Positions 13,355 to 21,734 of a stretch of DNA of 37,069 nt are shown here, piece by piece. The stretch's first letter is position 1; each line of letters begins with the position of its first letter. The stretch spans positions 1 to 37,069 of the forward strand of contig URGI01000010.1 of assembly GCA_900547315.1 (NCBI GenBank), read 5' to 3'. The notes beneath the pieces are model-generated. The model ran no database searches. It saw only the letters and a program-made list of their open reading frames with translations, and was not told the origin of the DNA. A program made the position numbers and the translations under genes. This DNA comes from an uncultured Eubacteriales bacterium. GTDB lineage: Bacteria > Bacillota > Clostridia > Oscillospirales > Oscillospiraceae.

Positions 13355-14998
13355 TTATTTATCAAACGGTTTGATAAGCGAGTCGGTCGTGACTCTGATG
13401 CTGTTAAGTATCGTTGCCAGAGCGGCCACCATATCAATAAACATCGCAAACCAGAGATTACAGTATCCGGTTATGCTGAGGAAAATCAGCACAGCTTTGA
13501 TTATAAACGCGAACAGCGCGTTCTCGGTAGCAATCTCGCGCATTCTGCCGCAGGTGTAAAATGCTCTCGGTAGGTTCACGGCGTACTCAGGAGCGATTGT
13601 AGCATCGGCATATTTGCCCTTGCGGCTCACGCGAATGTCCGTCTCCGCGGCGCTGTGCGCCTCGATACCGGCGGCGTACACGTACAGCGTTTTCTGATCC
13701 TCGGCTTCGCTGAAGTTCTTGATGATGCGAAGTTTCTTCGCGGTGTCGCACTCGCTGATGTATTCGTCAAAGCCAAGCTTATCCGCAAGCTGTTCCGCCT
13801 CTTCCTTGCCGTCGTCGGTGAGAAGAATACATTTGTTGACTCCGGCTGCTCTCATTCCGTCCGCGATATCGACGGTGTCCTCATTGAAGTCGTCTGAGAA
13901 AATGAGCTTGCCGACATATTTGTCAGCCACAGTCATATAATAGACAAGATGATTGTCATCCGAGACGTCATATGGAATGTCTATTCCCCTACTCACAAAC
14001 AGAGCGCGGGTGCCGAGGGTGACATGCGCACCGGCGACGCTCAGGTCAACTCCGCAGCCGGGAATGTCCATGAAGTCGCTTATCACGTCGAGCCTGTATT
14101 CGGTGTCGTTCATCGAGGAAATGGCTTTAGCGATGGGCTGCTCGGAATAATACACGGCGTGCGCGGCAAAATTCATAAAGGTTTTGCTGTCCAGCACGTC
14201 AGACTGGACGCTGATAAGTCTGGGCGTTTCAGCGGTGAAGATGCCGGCCTTATCGAAAAGCGCCGTGGTAGTATCGGCTGCGGACTCCATGACAGAAGCA
14301 CTGCTGAATATTGCGCCAAACTGACCGGCTCTGCAAAGGCTGACAAGCGCGGTGATAGGCATGGCGGCGACGACCGACATGGGCGTGCAGACGATGATTA
14401 TCATGAGCGCGCGGTGAATGGATACGGCGTATGTGAAGTTCGTGAACAGCGGAAGAACTATCGCATACAGCACGGCGAACGCTATCGCGAATTTCAAAAC
14501 CGTACCAGAGCTGTGCTCCATCATGCCCTTTATTGGCAGCTCAAGAGCTTCGTCCTGCTCTATGAGGGAGGCCACCTTCTCGGCAGTCTCGCTGTCCTGA
14601 TAGTGCAGCAGATCGAGCGCGGATTTTTGGGTTTTGTCCTTCGTGTAGGCCAGAAGAATGAGTCCTATCTGATAGAGAATTATCAGCGCGGCGCCCTCGG
14701 CGGCAAAGCCGATGACAAATGAGAGCACTGTTACGACAATTATGATGAGCGGAGTTGCGAAGTACTCCCCTTTTTCTACCGAGTTGACCGCCTCAATAGC
14801 TATGTCGTATCCCGCTGCGCCGGCGGACGCCAACAGCAGCAGGATAGACACGAAGCTCGGAAGCAGCTTGAGGATAAGTGCAACAGCAAATATGATAGAT
14901 GCAACGACAAGCCGGACTACGATTGCCGTGTCAAATGGGCCTACCTCCCCTGCGGGGGTAGAAGTCGCTTTATTAAGATGATCAGGTTTTGACCCCAT
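13355..14998 (-). CDS. Degenerate P1B-type ATPase-like membrane protein
   Basis: This 547-aa protein has the eight-helix layout of a heavy-metal P-type ATPase. Helices lie roughly at 24-44, 47-67, 81-98, 102-118, 168-187, 198-218 and two after 480. It has lost its chemistry. The phosphorylation motif DKTGT reads D249-KAGI. The helix-6 metal motif CPC/TPC reads CTPM (204-207). HP of the nucleotide domain reads QP (287-288). TGD reads TDD (394-396), and GDGxND reads AAGIEAH (442-448). The actuator domain with TGE is missing: about 50 residues replace about 110. Fold-level similarity persists (IGLILLAYTKDKTQKSALDL; DIPGCGVDLSVAG). ATP-driven transport seems impossible; a regulatory or structural role is inference. 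GGAGG precedes the ATG; it lies 41 bases after fba and is probably co-transcribed. Confidence 0.75.
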   Translation of the reverse strand: MGSKPDHLNKATSTPAGEVGPFDTAIVVRLVVASIIFAVALILKLLPSFVSILLLLASAGAAGYDIAIEAVNSVEKGEYFATPLIIIVVTVLSFVIGFAAEGAALIILYQIGLILLAYTKDKTQKSALDLLHYQDSETAEKVASLIEQDEALELPIKGMMEHSSGTVLKFAIAFAVLYAIVLPLFTNFTYAVSIHRALMIIIVCTPMSVVAAMPITALVSLCRAGQFGAIFSSASVMESAADTTTALFDKAGIFTAETPRLISVQSDVLDSKTFMNFAAHAVYYSEQPIAKAISSMNDTEYRLDVISDFMDIPGCGVDLSVAGAHVTLGTRALFVSRGIDIPYDVSDDNHLVYYMTVADKYVGKLIFSDDFNEDTVDIADGMRAAGVNKCILLTDDGKEEAEQLADKLGFDEYISECDTAKKLRIIKNFSEAEDQKTLYVYAAGIEAHSAAETDIRVSRKGKYADATIAPEYAVNLPRAFYTCGRMREIATENALFAFIIKAVLIFLSITGYCNLWFAMFIDMVAALATILNSIRVTTDSLIKPFDK

Positions 14999-15039
14999 TA
15001 TGCCACCTCCGAAATTTTTGTTCTCTCTGCGGCGGAGAA

Positions 15040-15975
15040 TCAGGCTTTGCCGTCGCAGCCGAGAACGTCAACGATCTTGTGTGCAACCATTTCCTTGATC
15101 GCCTGACGCGCGGGCTTGAGATACTGACGGGGATCGAAATCTGCCGGATGCTGCGCGAAATACTCGCGGATGGACGCGGTCATGGCGAGGCGCAGGTCAG
15201 AGTCGATGTTGATCTTGCAGACTGCCATGGATGCGGCCTGACGGAGCTGATCCTCCGGAACGCCGATCGCGCCGGGCATATTGCCGCCGTACTGGTTGAT
15301 CTTGGCGACGAACTCCTGAGGAACGGAGGAGGAGCCGTGCAGAACTATCGGGAAGCCGGGCAGACGCTTGCTGACCTCTTCGAGAACGTCAAAGCGAAGC
15401 TGGGGCTTGGTGCCGGGCTTGAACTTGTATGCGCCATGGCTGGTGCCGATGGCGATGGCCAGAGAGTCGCAGCCGGTGCGGGAGACGAACTCTTCGACTT
15501 CTTCGGGGTGGGTGTAGGAGCTGTCCTCAGCGGAGACCTTGACCTCGTCCTCAATGCCGGCGAGAGTGCCAAGCTCGGCCTCAACGACGACGCCGTGGTC
15601 ATGCGCGTACTCGACGACCTTGCGGGTGATGGCGATGTTGTCCTCAAAGGGCTTGGAGGAAGCGTCGATCATAACGGAGGTAAAGCCGCCGTCTATGCAG
15701 GACTTGCACAGCTCGAAGCTGTCACCATGGTCAAGATGCAGGGCGATGGGCAGACCGGTCTCAATGACGGCGGCCTCGACCAGCTTCATCAGATAGGTGT
15801 GATTTGCGTATGCACGGGCGCCCTTGGACACCTGGAGGATCAGCGGAGCGTTGAGATCCTTCGCGGCCTCGGTGATGCCCTGCACGATCTCCATATTATT
15901 TACGTTGAAAGCGCCAATAGCGTATCCGCCATTGTAAGCTTTTTCAAACATTTCTTTTGTAGTTACCAGAGGCAT
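15040..15975 (-). CDS. fba: Class II fructose-bisphosphate aldolase
   Basis: This 311-aa zinc-dependent aldolase splits fructose-1,6-bisphosphate in glycolysis. Metal and substrate motifs are clear: LHLDHGDSFELCKSCIDGGF, TSVMIDASSKPFEDNI, VEAELGTLAGIEDEV, AIAIGTSHGAYKF, and LHGSSSVPQEFV. The start MPLVTTKEMFEKAYNGGYAI is chosen because AAAGGGAG lies just upstream; the in-frame ATG at 15996 has no such site. A good sigma-A promoter lies upstream. It diverges from pfk, so two consecutive glycolytic genes share the 150-bp intergenic region. Confidence 0.93.
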   Translation of the reverse strand: MPLVTTKEMFEKAYNGGYAIGAFNVNNMEIVQGITEAAKDLNAPLILQVSKGARAYANHTYLMKLVEAAVIETGLPIALHLDHGDSFELCKSCIDGGFTSVMIDASSKPFEDNIAITRKVVEYAHDHGVVVEAELGTLAGIEDEVKVSAEDSSYTHPEEVEEFVSRTGCDSLAIAIGTSHGAYKFKPGTKPQLRFDVLEEVSKRLPGFPIVLHGSSSVPQEFVAKINQYGGNMPGAIGVPEDQLRQAASMAVCKINIDSDLRLAMTASIREYFAQHPADFDPRQYLKPARQAIKEMVAHKIVDVLGCDGKA

Positions 15976-16035
15976 AGTTGAAATCTCCCTTTCCAAATTT
16001 ATGTTGATTTTGTTTTTATATAAAATTACATCTAT

Positions 16036-16064
16036 ATTATATCCTCAAACTATTTTATAATCAA
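16036..16064 (-). promoter_or_regulatory. Sigma-A promoter for fba
   Basis: On the minus strand: TTGATT (16064-16059), a 17-base spacer and TATAAT (16041-16036). On the plus strand the same AT-rich gap offers TTGTTT-N17-TATATT and a TTGACA at 16074-16079 as weaker candidates for pfk. Confidence 0.6.
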
Positions 16065-16127
16065 GTCGCACATTTGACAAAACCCAAAAATTTTTCTAAA
16101 GATTTCAATGAAGGGAAGAAAGCAAAA

Positions 16128-17378
16128 ATGAACGGGAAATTGGTAGGGGCATGCATTTTCGGTCAGTCGGGCGGACCGACTGCGGTTATCAACGCCAGCG
16201 CGTACGGCGTTATCAAGACTGCGCTTGAATCCGAGGACATCACCAAGGTCTACGGCGCGTCTCACGGTATAGTTGGCGTTCTCAACGACGAGCTTTTCGT
16301 CATGGATGAAGAGGATCCGGCAGAACTTGAGCTTCTGCTGCACACTCCGTCCTCCGAGCTTGGCTCCTGCCGTTATAAAATAGCGGCTCCTGAAGATGAT
16401 GACACCGATTATAAGCGCATCCTTGAGATATTCAAGAAGTACAATGTCCGCTATTTCTTCTATAACGGCGGCAACGATTCCATGGACACCTGCGCGAAGA
16501 TTAGCCGTTACATGGAGTCCGTCGGCTACGAGTGCCGCGTCATGGGCGTTCCCAAGACCATTGACAACGACCTTTACGGCACTGATCACTGCCCCGGCTT
16601 CGGCAGCGCGGCAAAATATATCGCAACGAGCTGCATGGAGATCAATAAGGACGCGAGAGTTTACAACAACAGCATGATCACCATCGTGGAGATCATGGGT
16701 CGTCACGCGGGCTGGCTTGCGGCAAGCGCTTCTCTGGCCTCTCACTTTGGCTCCGGCCCGGATCTCGTGTACCTCCCCGAATGCGATTTCGATATGGATA
16801 AGTTCCTTGCCGACATCGATAAGGTTTATAAGGCCAACGGCAAGGTATTCGCCGCGGTGTCCGAGGGCATCCACTATGCCGACGGCCGCTTTGTCTCTGA
16901 GGCCAAGACCTCCGCAAGCGACGGCTTCGGTCACGCGCAGCTCGGCGGGCTGGCCGCGCTGCTCGCTTCCATCGTGAAAGAGCACTTCCCCGGCGTCAAG
17001 GTTCGCGGCATTGAGCTTAGCCTGCTTCAGCGCTGCGGCGCGCATCTTGCCTCCAAGGTCGATATCGACGAGGCATTCGGCGCTGGCGAAGAAGCGGTCA
17101 AGCAGGCCGTTTCCGGCTGCACCGGCAAGATGGTCGGCTTCAAGCGCGTCTATGTTGACGGCAAATACACCTGCGAATATGAGCTGCTTCCGCTCAGCTC
17201 CGTTGCAAACTTTGAGAAAAAGGTTCCGATGGAGTGGATCAATGCCGAGCACAACGGCCTGACCAAGGAGTTCATCGACTATGCACTCCCCCTCATTCAG
17301 GGCGAGCCGCAGCTTCCGCTGGAAAGCTCCCTGCCGAGATACGCGAAGCTCAAGAAGATACTTGCCAAATATAATTAA
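16128..17378 (+). CDS. 6-phosphofructokinase, probably PPi-dependent
   Basis: This 416-aa phosphofructokinase carries GQSGGPTAVINAS at the phosphate donor site, NGGNDSMDT (113-121), and PKTIDND (142-148). In this superfamily ATP enzymes have GGDGS and PGTIDND. An acidic residue after GGx together with lysine in PKTIDND marks pyrophosphate use, so this is probably a diphosphate-fructose-6-phosphate phosphotransferase. IVEIMGRHAGWLAAS, the substrate-binding segment, is intact. The ATG at 16128 has AAGGGAAG upstream and begins at the conserved strand; an in-frame TTG at 16074 is rejected because it coincides with a TTGACA. It is divergent from fba and followed by a strong terminator. Confidence 0.88.
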   Translation: MNGKLVGACIFGQSGGPTAVINASAYGVIKTALESEDITKVYGASHGIVGVLNDELFVMDEEDPAELELLLHTPSSELGSCRYKIAAPEDDDTDYKRILEIFKKYNVRYFFYNGGNDSMDTCAKISRYMESVGYECRVMGVPKTIDNDLYGTDHCPGFGSAAKYIATSCMEINKDARVYNNSMITIVEIMGRHAGWLAASASLASHFGSGPDLVYLPECDFDMDKFLADIDKVYKANGKVFAAVSEGIHYADGRFVSEAKTSASDGFGHAQLGGLAALLASIVKEHFPGVKVRGIELSLLQRCGAHLASKVDIDEAFGAGEEAVKQAVSGCTGKMVGFKRVYVDGKYTCEYELLPLSSVANFEKKVPMEWINAEHNGLTKEFIDYALPLIQGEPQLPLESSLPRYAKLKKILAKYN

Positions 17379-17405
17379 GGGATTTTCTCCCGTCAATATG
17401 CACAA

Positions 17406-17438
17406 ATGCCCTGCGGAGCCTTCCGCAGGGCATTTTTT
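17406..17438 (+). terminator. Rho-independent terminator of pfk
   Basis: Arms ATGCCCTGCGGA (17406-17417) and TCCGCAGGGCAT (17422-17433), 4-base loop, then a run of T. Confidence 0.9.
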
Positions 17439-17465
17439 GAGTTCTCCCCTCCACTTGCGCGAAAG

Positions 17466-17495
17466 AACACTCTGCAGTAAGAGCCGCAGAGTGTT
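17466..17495 (-). terminator. Terminator of the repeat-protein gene
   Basis: Arms AACACTCTGC (17466-17475) and GCAGAGTGTT (17486-17495). It lies just beyond the minus-strand stop at 17509. A short T-rich run follows on the minus strand. Confidence 0.65.
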
Positions 17496-17508
17496 TTCTG
17501 TATTGCGA

Positions 17509-20274
17509 TTACTTGGTGATCTGGAAGGTGCGGGTCACGGGAGCTGCAAGATAGTCACCGTTGATGGTGACGACGGTCACGACATAGCGTCCCGGCTCGG
17601 TCGGAGCAGTGGTGGTGCTGGAGTATGGCTTCCACTTGCTGGTAAAGCCGCTGTACAGGTAGTGGATATTGCTTGTATCCTTGACTGCGACGCCGTCAAC
17701 GGTCAGGTAAGCGTCCCAGTTGAAAGCTGCGGCTTCGTCCGTAGTGAGCTTCTTGGGAATCTCAGTTTCCCAAGTGATCTTGACGCCCTTGGTGACCTTC
17801 AGCACGGTCAGCACACCGACTCCGACGCCGGTGTTGTAGTTGGCGTTATCGGTGATGGCGGTGGCGGTGTAAACGCCAGCGTGGTTCGGAGTGCCGAATG
17901 CGACGCGCGTATTGTCGAACACGCCGGGCAGCTTGTTGAGGACTTCAATCAGCTGACCGACAGCGCCGGTGTCGATATTCAGCTTCTTCAGCAGATCAAG
18001 GATTTCCTGAGTCTTAAGAGCTTTCTTGAGTGCACCGACAGTGGTACCCTCCTGCATGATCTCGGTCAGCGACTTGTGATAGATGCCATCAAGTACCGGA
18101 TCGATTATCTTGATAATAACGCTGTTCTGGAATTTGTCAGGCAGGTCGAGATAGATGCATCCGCCGAGCTTGCTGACGTCGTTCTCAACGTTGGAGCTGC
18201 TGATGCCGGCGTAAACGGTGTAAATGTCGATCTTGGGATCGTTCGGATCAATGGTGACGAAGTTTGCGGGGACTTCCTCATTCGCGCGGATGATCGCGGA
18301 GTGAACCTTGACCTTGACGTCGGCCTTGTTGACCTTCAGAGTGCCCTCGACCGTCTCGGAGGGACGGAACTCGGTGCTGCCCTTGTAGGTTACGCGAATC
18401 TGCTGTGCATCTGCCGCGCCCATCTGGGGGTACTTGACCACAACAACCGTGCCGCCGCCAACCGGCGCCCAAGCTTTTAATGCGCCGTCAAAAGCACCGG
18501 TCTCGGAGACAGAGGATGCGTAATACTCGATGGTGAAATCGTCAAGGCTGAGTTTTTCTTTTGCGGGCAGAGCGGAATTATCCCAGTCGATGGCATTGTC
18601 GAATATGGCCTGCTCCATGACGGAAGCGTCCATGTTGTAGGTGATCTCCGCGCCGTCCTTGAGAATGACGGCGGACGCCTCGCGGCTGTCGGTAACGGTT
18701 ACTTCGACATCAAAGTAGCCGTCCTTGTATGCGGCGGTGCCGTTCCAGGAGAAGCGGATCGTCCAAGTGCCGTCGGTGAACTTGTTGAGGAGACCGGAGT
18801 AATTAAGCTCCTTATATTCAGGTGTTAATGTAGTGGACGCATTATATTTGATAGTAAAGTCCTCGTAACCGAGCCCCTGATCGTTGGAGGCGACGACAGC
18901 GTCATAGATCGCGCGTGCGGTCGCGTCATAGTCGTAGTTCTCAGCGTCGGCAAAAACGAAACCGACGTTGTAGGGGCCTTCTTTCTGCGCTACATTGACT
19001 TCGGGGCGGCCAAGAACGGTGACTTCTGCGGTGACGGAGGTGGGATTATGGGTCTTGTCACCGGCGTAGGAAACACGAATGGTCTGGGTGCCTTCACTGA
19101 TTCCGGGATAGGTCAAGGTTTCTTTGCCGCCTTCAAGCGGCATCCATTCCTTCCCGAGCTCACCAATGGAACCGGATTTAGCGGTTGCATAATACTCGAT
19201 AGTCAGGTCGTCGAGCGTGATGTCTTCAGGCACCTTGGTTTCAAGCAGGTTGAAAATTGCCTGATAAGCGGCGGAGTAATCAATGCTGAGGTCATCGTTG
19301 TAAACGAGCTTGATGGTAGGATTCTCGCAGAACTCAAGCTTGGAATCGTCGCGGCCGACTTCAACATTAACGGTAAACTCAACTTCGGTGCCGTAGTAGG
19401 ATTCATTGCCGTCGTAGCTGATTTTTATCCGCTGCTCACCGGAGCTCATTGCGGGGTATCTTGAGCTGCCTTCGAAATCAACCCAATCATGCTTTAATCC
19501 AGTAAGACTGGAGGCCGCATAATATGTAACATGCAGATCATCAGCGGTGAGGCCTTCCGGAGTGGTGGAAGCGATCTGCTCAAGCACCATCGCGCGGACT
19601 TCGTCGTAGTTGACGGAGCCGTCGTCGTTATAGAAGAGCTTGAGCGTGGGATTCTCCACAAGCGTAATGCCGGAATTGAGCTTGGTTGCCTTGGTGAAGC
19701 TTACAACGACATCCGTGTTGCTGGCGAGACGTACACGGTATTTACCGTCAGCATTGTCCCACAGCGCGGGATGAGTATAATTAACTATTAATTTTGTGCT
19801 TGTAAATCCCGCGATGGAGCCCCAATCAGTGTTGGATAATTTACCAAAGCCGCCTGTTCCTTCACACTCATACTCCCACTCAAGTTCGCTGTAATCCTTC
19901 TCAGGATCGTAGTTTGCGATGAGGGCTTTTGCAAGAATGGCCTTTACCTCGTTGAGGTCACTGGTCTTGATGATGGCCGCGCCGTCCTTGAGCACGATCT
20001 CGTCGGCCGAAGCCTCAACGTCAAAAACCGGCTCTTCGACAGGTTCCTCGTTCTCAACGGGCGCCTCTTCGACAGGCTCTTCTTCCGCCGGTTCTTCGGC
20101 GGGTGCCGCTTCCTCGGCGTCGTCCTCGGCGTCATTTGCCAGTATCTCCTCCTGCTCCGCCTCGTCGTTCTCGGCAGAGGCCGAGGTGGCGAAAACCGGC
20201 CCGACGCTGACAAGCTGAAGCATCATCAGCATCACGAGCACACGGGACAGGAAGCGTGTCATGTGGTTCTTCAT
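17509..20274 (-). CDS. Secreted repeat protein with acidic linker
   Basis: This 921-aa exported protein has a signal peptide (about 1-33, MTRFLSRVLVMLMMLQLVSV) and an acidic Pro/Glu/Ala linker (about 36-90). Five diverged repeats of about 105 residues follow (near 91-195, 203-307, 313-424, 427-528, 535-649). Their common pattern is ENPTxKLxYNDD, a helix, LTxDDLTIEYYA, a tryptophan, YPxxSxGxQxIRVSYxG, and a closing VTV strand. Residues 652-826 end like an MBG/YDG module (AGVYTATAITDNANYNTGVG), and a last Ig-like segment ends in TFQITK. No LPxTG, SLH or choline-binding anchor is visible. I do not recognise the repeat family. ATG 20274 has AAAGGAG upstream. It is monocistronic between its own promoter and terminator. 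Confidence 0.8.
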   Translation of the reverse strand: MKNHMTRFLSRVLVMLMMLQLVSVGPVFATSASAENDEAEQEEILANDAEDDAEEAAPAEEPAEEEPVEEAPVENEEPVEEPVFDVEASADEIVLKDGAAIIKTSDLNEVKAILAKALIANYDPEKDYSELEWEYECEGTGGFGKLSNTDWGSIAGFTSTKLIVNYTHPALWDNADGKYRVRLASNTDVVVSFTKATKLNSGITLVENPTLKLFYNDDGSVNYDEVRAMVLEQIASTTPEGLTADDLHVTYYAASSLTGLKHDWVDFEGSSRYPAMSSGEQRIKISYDGNESYYGTEVEFTVNVEVGRDDSKLEFCENPTIKLVYNDDLSIDYSAAYQAIFNLLETKVPEDITLDDLTIEYYATAKSGSIGELGKEWMPLEGGKETLTYPGISEGTQTIRVSYAGDKTHNPTSVTAEVTVLGRPEVNVAQKEGPYNVGFVFADAENYDYDATARAIYDAVVASNDQGLGYEDFTIKYNASTTLTPEYKELNYSGLLNKFTDGTWTIRFSWNGTAAYKDGYFDVEVTVTDSREASAVILKDGAEITYNMDASVMEQAIFDNAIDWDNSALPAKEKLSLDDFTIEYYASSVSETGAFDGALKAWAPVGGGTVVVVKYPQMGAADAQQIRVTYKGSTEFRPSETVEGTLKVNKADVKVKVHSAIIRANEEVPANFVTIDPNDPKIDIYTVYAGISSSNVENDVSKLGGCIYLDLPDKFQNSVIIKIIDPVLDGIYHKSLTEIMQEGTTVGALKKALKTQEILDLLKKLNIDTGAVGQLIEVLNKLPGVFDNTRVAFGTPNHAGVYTATAITDNANYNTGVGVGVLTVLKVTKGVKITWETEIPKKLTTDEAAAFNWDAYLTVDGVAVKDTSNIHYLYSGFTSKWKPYSSTTTAPTEPGRYVVTVVTINGDYLAAPVTRTFQITK

Positions 20275-20313
20275 GGAAATCTCCTTTCGAACTGAATATT
20301 CATTTGCCAAAGG

Positions 20314-20342
20314 AATATACCATATCGTACCATGTATTTCAA
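20314..20342 (-). promoter_or_regulatory. Sigma-A promoter of the repeat protein
   Basis: On the minus strand TTGAAA (20342-20337), a 17-base spacer, and TATATT (20319-20314). Confidence 0.65.
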
Positions 20343-20430
20343 GCCAATTAAAACTTTTTGTATACTTCGTTGGAAAATTATCTTAACGGTTTATTTACAC
20401 CGACGGGTTTTGTATATAATTATAGGCGCA

Positions 20431-20462
20431 ATGATCCCCCATGCCGCTGCATGGGGGATCAT
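20431..20462. terminator. Perfect 14-base hairpin beyond the VanX-like gene
   Basis: ATGATCCCCCATGC (20431-20444) and GCATGGGGGATCAT (20449-20462) pair perfectly around CGCT, just past the minus-strand stop at 20466. No clear U-tract lies on either side. On the plus strand a TATAAT (20415-20420) ends about ten bases before it. Confidence 0.55.
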
Positions 20463-20465
20463 TTA

Positions 20466-21728
20466 TCAGCTGCCCTGATATTCCGAGACGGGCTTATATG
20501 TCAGGCTCGTGAAATCAATTTCGTCTGGCAGGTAGCTGCCGTGGCCGGAATTGTTCTCAAAATGCCACCATTCCGTCTGAATAATGCCAAAACCGACCGA
20601 TTCCATAACACTTGTCATGTAATCCACGTTTTTGCGCGCCTCCTCTGTCCACGAATCGCGGCTGTAACGCGCCGCGGAATCGTCAAAGGTGTGCATCGGG
20701 GTCGGCATCTCAAGCTCAAGGCCGGTCGCGTTGTCGATGAGGGACATGTCTATCGCGCGGCCGCGCTGATGCCATGAGCCGCCGGTATAGGGGTTGGCGA
20801 TGAACTTGTTGTTCTGGACAATGTCATACAGCTTTACCTGCGCCGATCTGGGACGATACGCATCGTATACCTTCAGCGTGTAGCCGTCGTTCTGGAAAAT
20901 CTCGAATGCCTGCTTCAGCATTTCGGCGGTCTTTTCCTCCATCAGCGGCACGGCGGGATACATCGCGGAGCCGGTAATGTTGTTGGGGCTTGCGAACAGC
21001 AGCTCGAATTTGGCGTCTGGCAGATACACGCGCAGATCGACCGCGCCGTCATACTCGGCGTAGGTCGCGCCCTCGGTGAGATAGTTCACGGAGCAGTAGA
21101 CTATTCCCCCGTCATCCAGACGGCAGAGATAAAAGTCCCCGTCCTGGCCGAGCACGTTCACCTCAGTGAGCATGGTTATCTGGTGAAGGATGGTCGCCTT
21201 GGTGTTAGGCTCTGCGCGGCAGTTCAGACGCGTCGCGGTGCAGGTGTATACAGGCTCGCCGTCGATGGGAACAAATGTCTCGCTCGACGTCATTTCGCTC
21301 AGATACTCCTCCTCGCGCTGTGCCTCAAGCGCGTCATCCTTCGCGCGGAGATACCAGCCGTTGCACCAGCCCTGAGAGCCGTCTGCCAGCTCCACATAAA
21401 GAAACTCATTCTCTTTGCCGAGGCAGCGCAGCTCCGTCCCTGCGTCAAGCGTGGCGATAACGTTGCTCTCCTCGGTCTTGGGTGCGAGGCGGAAAGCCGT
21501 CTCAGACAGCCGGACGATGTATACCTCCGGTTCCGGCTCCGGCGTTACCTCTGCGGTCGCCTCCGGCTGCGCCGCTGCATTGGGAGATTCCGACGCTGCG
21601 GGCTGCTCCGTCTGGCGCGACGGCGGTTCAAGCCCCGCCGCGCTGATAACAGAGTCAATATCGCATGCTGTCAGAAGCAGCAGCGAGAGCGCCAGTATTA
21701 AAGCTAAAAGGATCTTTTTCGTTTTCAT
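20466..21728 (-). CDS. SH3b lipoprotein with VanX-type D-Ala-D-Ala dipeptidase domain
   Basis: This 420-aa lipoprotein (lipobox LLLLTAC, Cys22) has a Pro/Ala/Glu linker, then two bacterial SH3 domains (about 70-125, with GTELRCLGKENEFLYVEL, and 155-215, with TRLNCRAEPNTKATIL). A C-terminal M15D dipeptidase domain follows (about 235-415). Its zinc and catalytic motifs are present: DAYRPRSAQ, the H and D of GSWHQRGRAIDMSL, and EWWHF. VanX-like enzymes cleave D-Ala-D-Ala; with SH3 wall-binding modules the target is probably peptidoglycan precursors or stems outside the membrane. No vanH/vanA genes are nearby, so this is not a vancomycin cassette. It starts six bases past the preceding stop. Confidence 0.8.
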   Translation of the reverse strand: MKTKKILLALILALSLLLLTACDIDSVISAAGLEPPSRQTEQPAASESPNAAAQPEATAEVTPEPEPEVYIVRLSETAFRLAPKTEESNVIATLDAGTELRCLGKENEFLYVELADGSQGWCNGWYLRAKDDALEAQREEEYLSEMTSSETFVPIDGEPVYTCTATRLNCRAEPNTKATILHQITMLTEVNVLGQDGDFYLCRLDDGGIVYCSVNYLTEGATYAEYDGAVDLRVYLPDAKFELLFASPNNITGSAMYPAVPLMEEKTAEMLKQAFEIFQNDGYTLKVYDAYRPRSAQVKLYDIVQNNKFIANPYTGGSWHQRGRAIDMSLIDNATGLELEMPTPMHTFDDSAARYSRDSWTEEARKNVDYMTSVMESVGFGIIQTEWWHFENNSGHGSYLPDEIDFTSLTYKPVSEYQGS

Positions 21729-21734
21729 TTCGCC

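Noticed and set aside
13949..14722. A 257-codon plus-strand frame opposite the ATPase-like gene
   Set aside because: The minus strand has clear P1B-ATPase fold motifs; this frame is a shadow.
14989..15981. A 330-codon open frame on the plus strand
   Set aside because: It is antisense to fba, whose aldolase motifs are unambiguous; the composition is that of a mirror frame.
16074..16127. N-terminal extension of pfk from TTG 16074
   Set aside because: The TTG belongs to a TTGACA box, the extension is low-complexity Lys/Phe/Asn, and ATG 16128 has a good ribosome site at the family start.
16050..17405. A 451-codon open frame on the minus strand
   Set aside because: It is exactly antisense to pfk, has no family resemblance or ribosome site, and is a typical high-GC shadow.
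20466..21728. Vancomycin-resistance gene cluster because of the VanX-like domain
   Set aside because: No vanH, vanA/B ligase or vanRS genes are present, and the protein is a secreted SH3-bearing lipoprotein rather than a cytoplasmic VanX.
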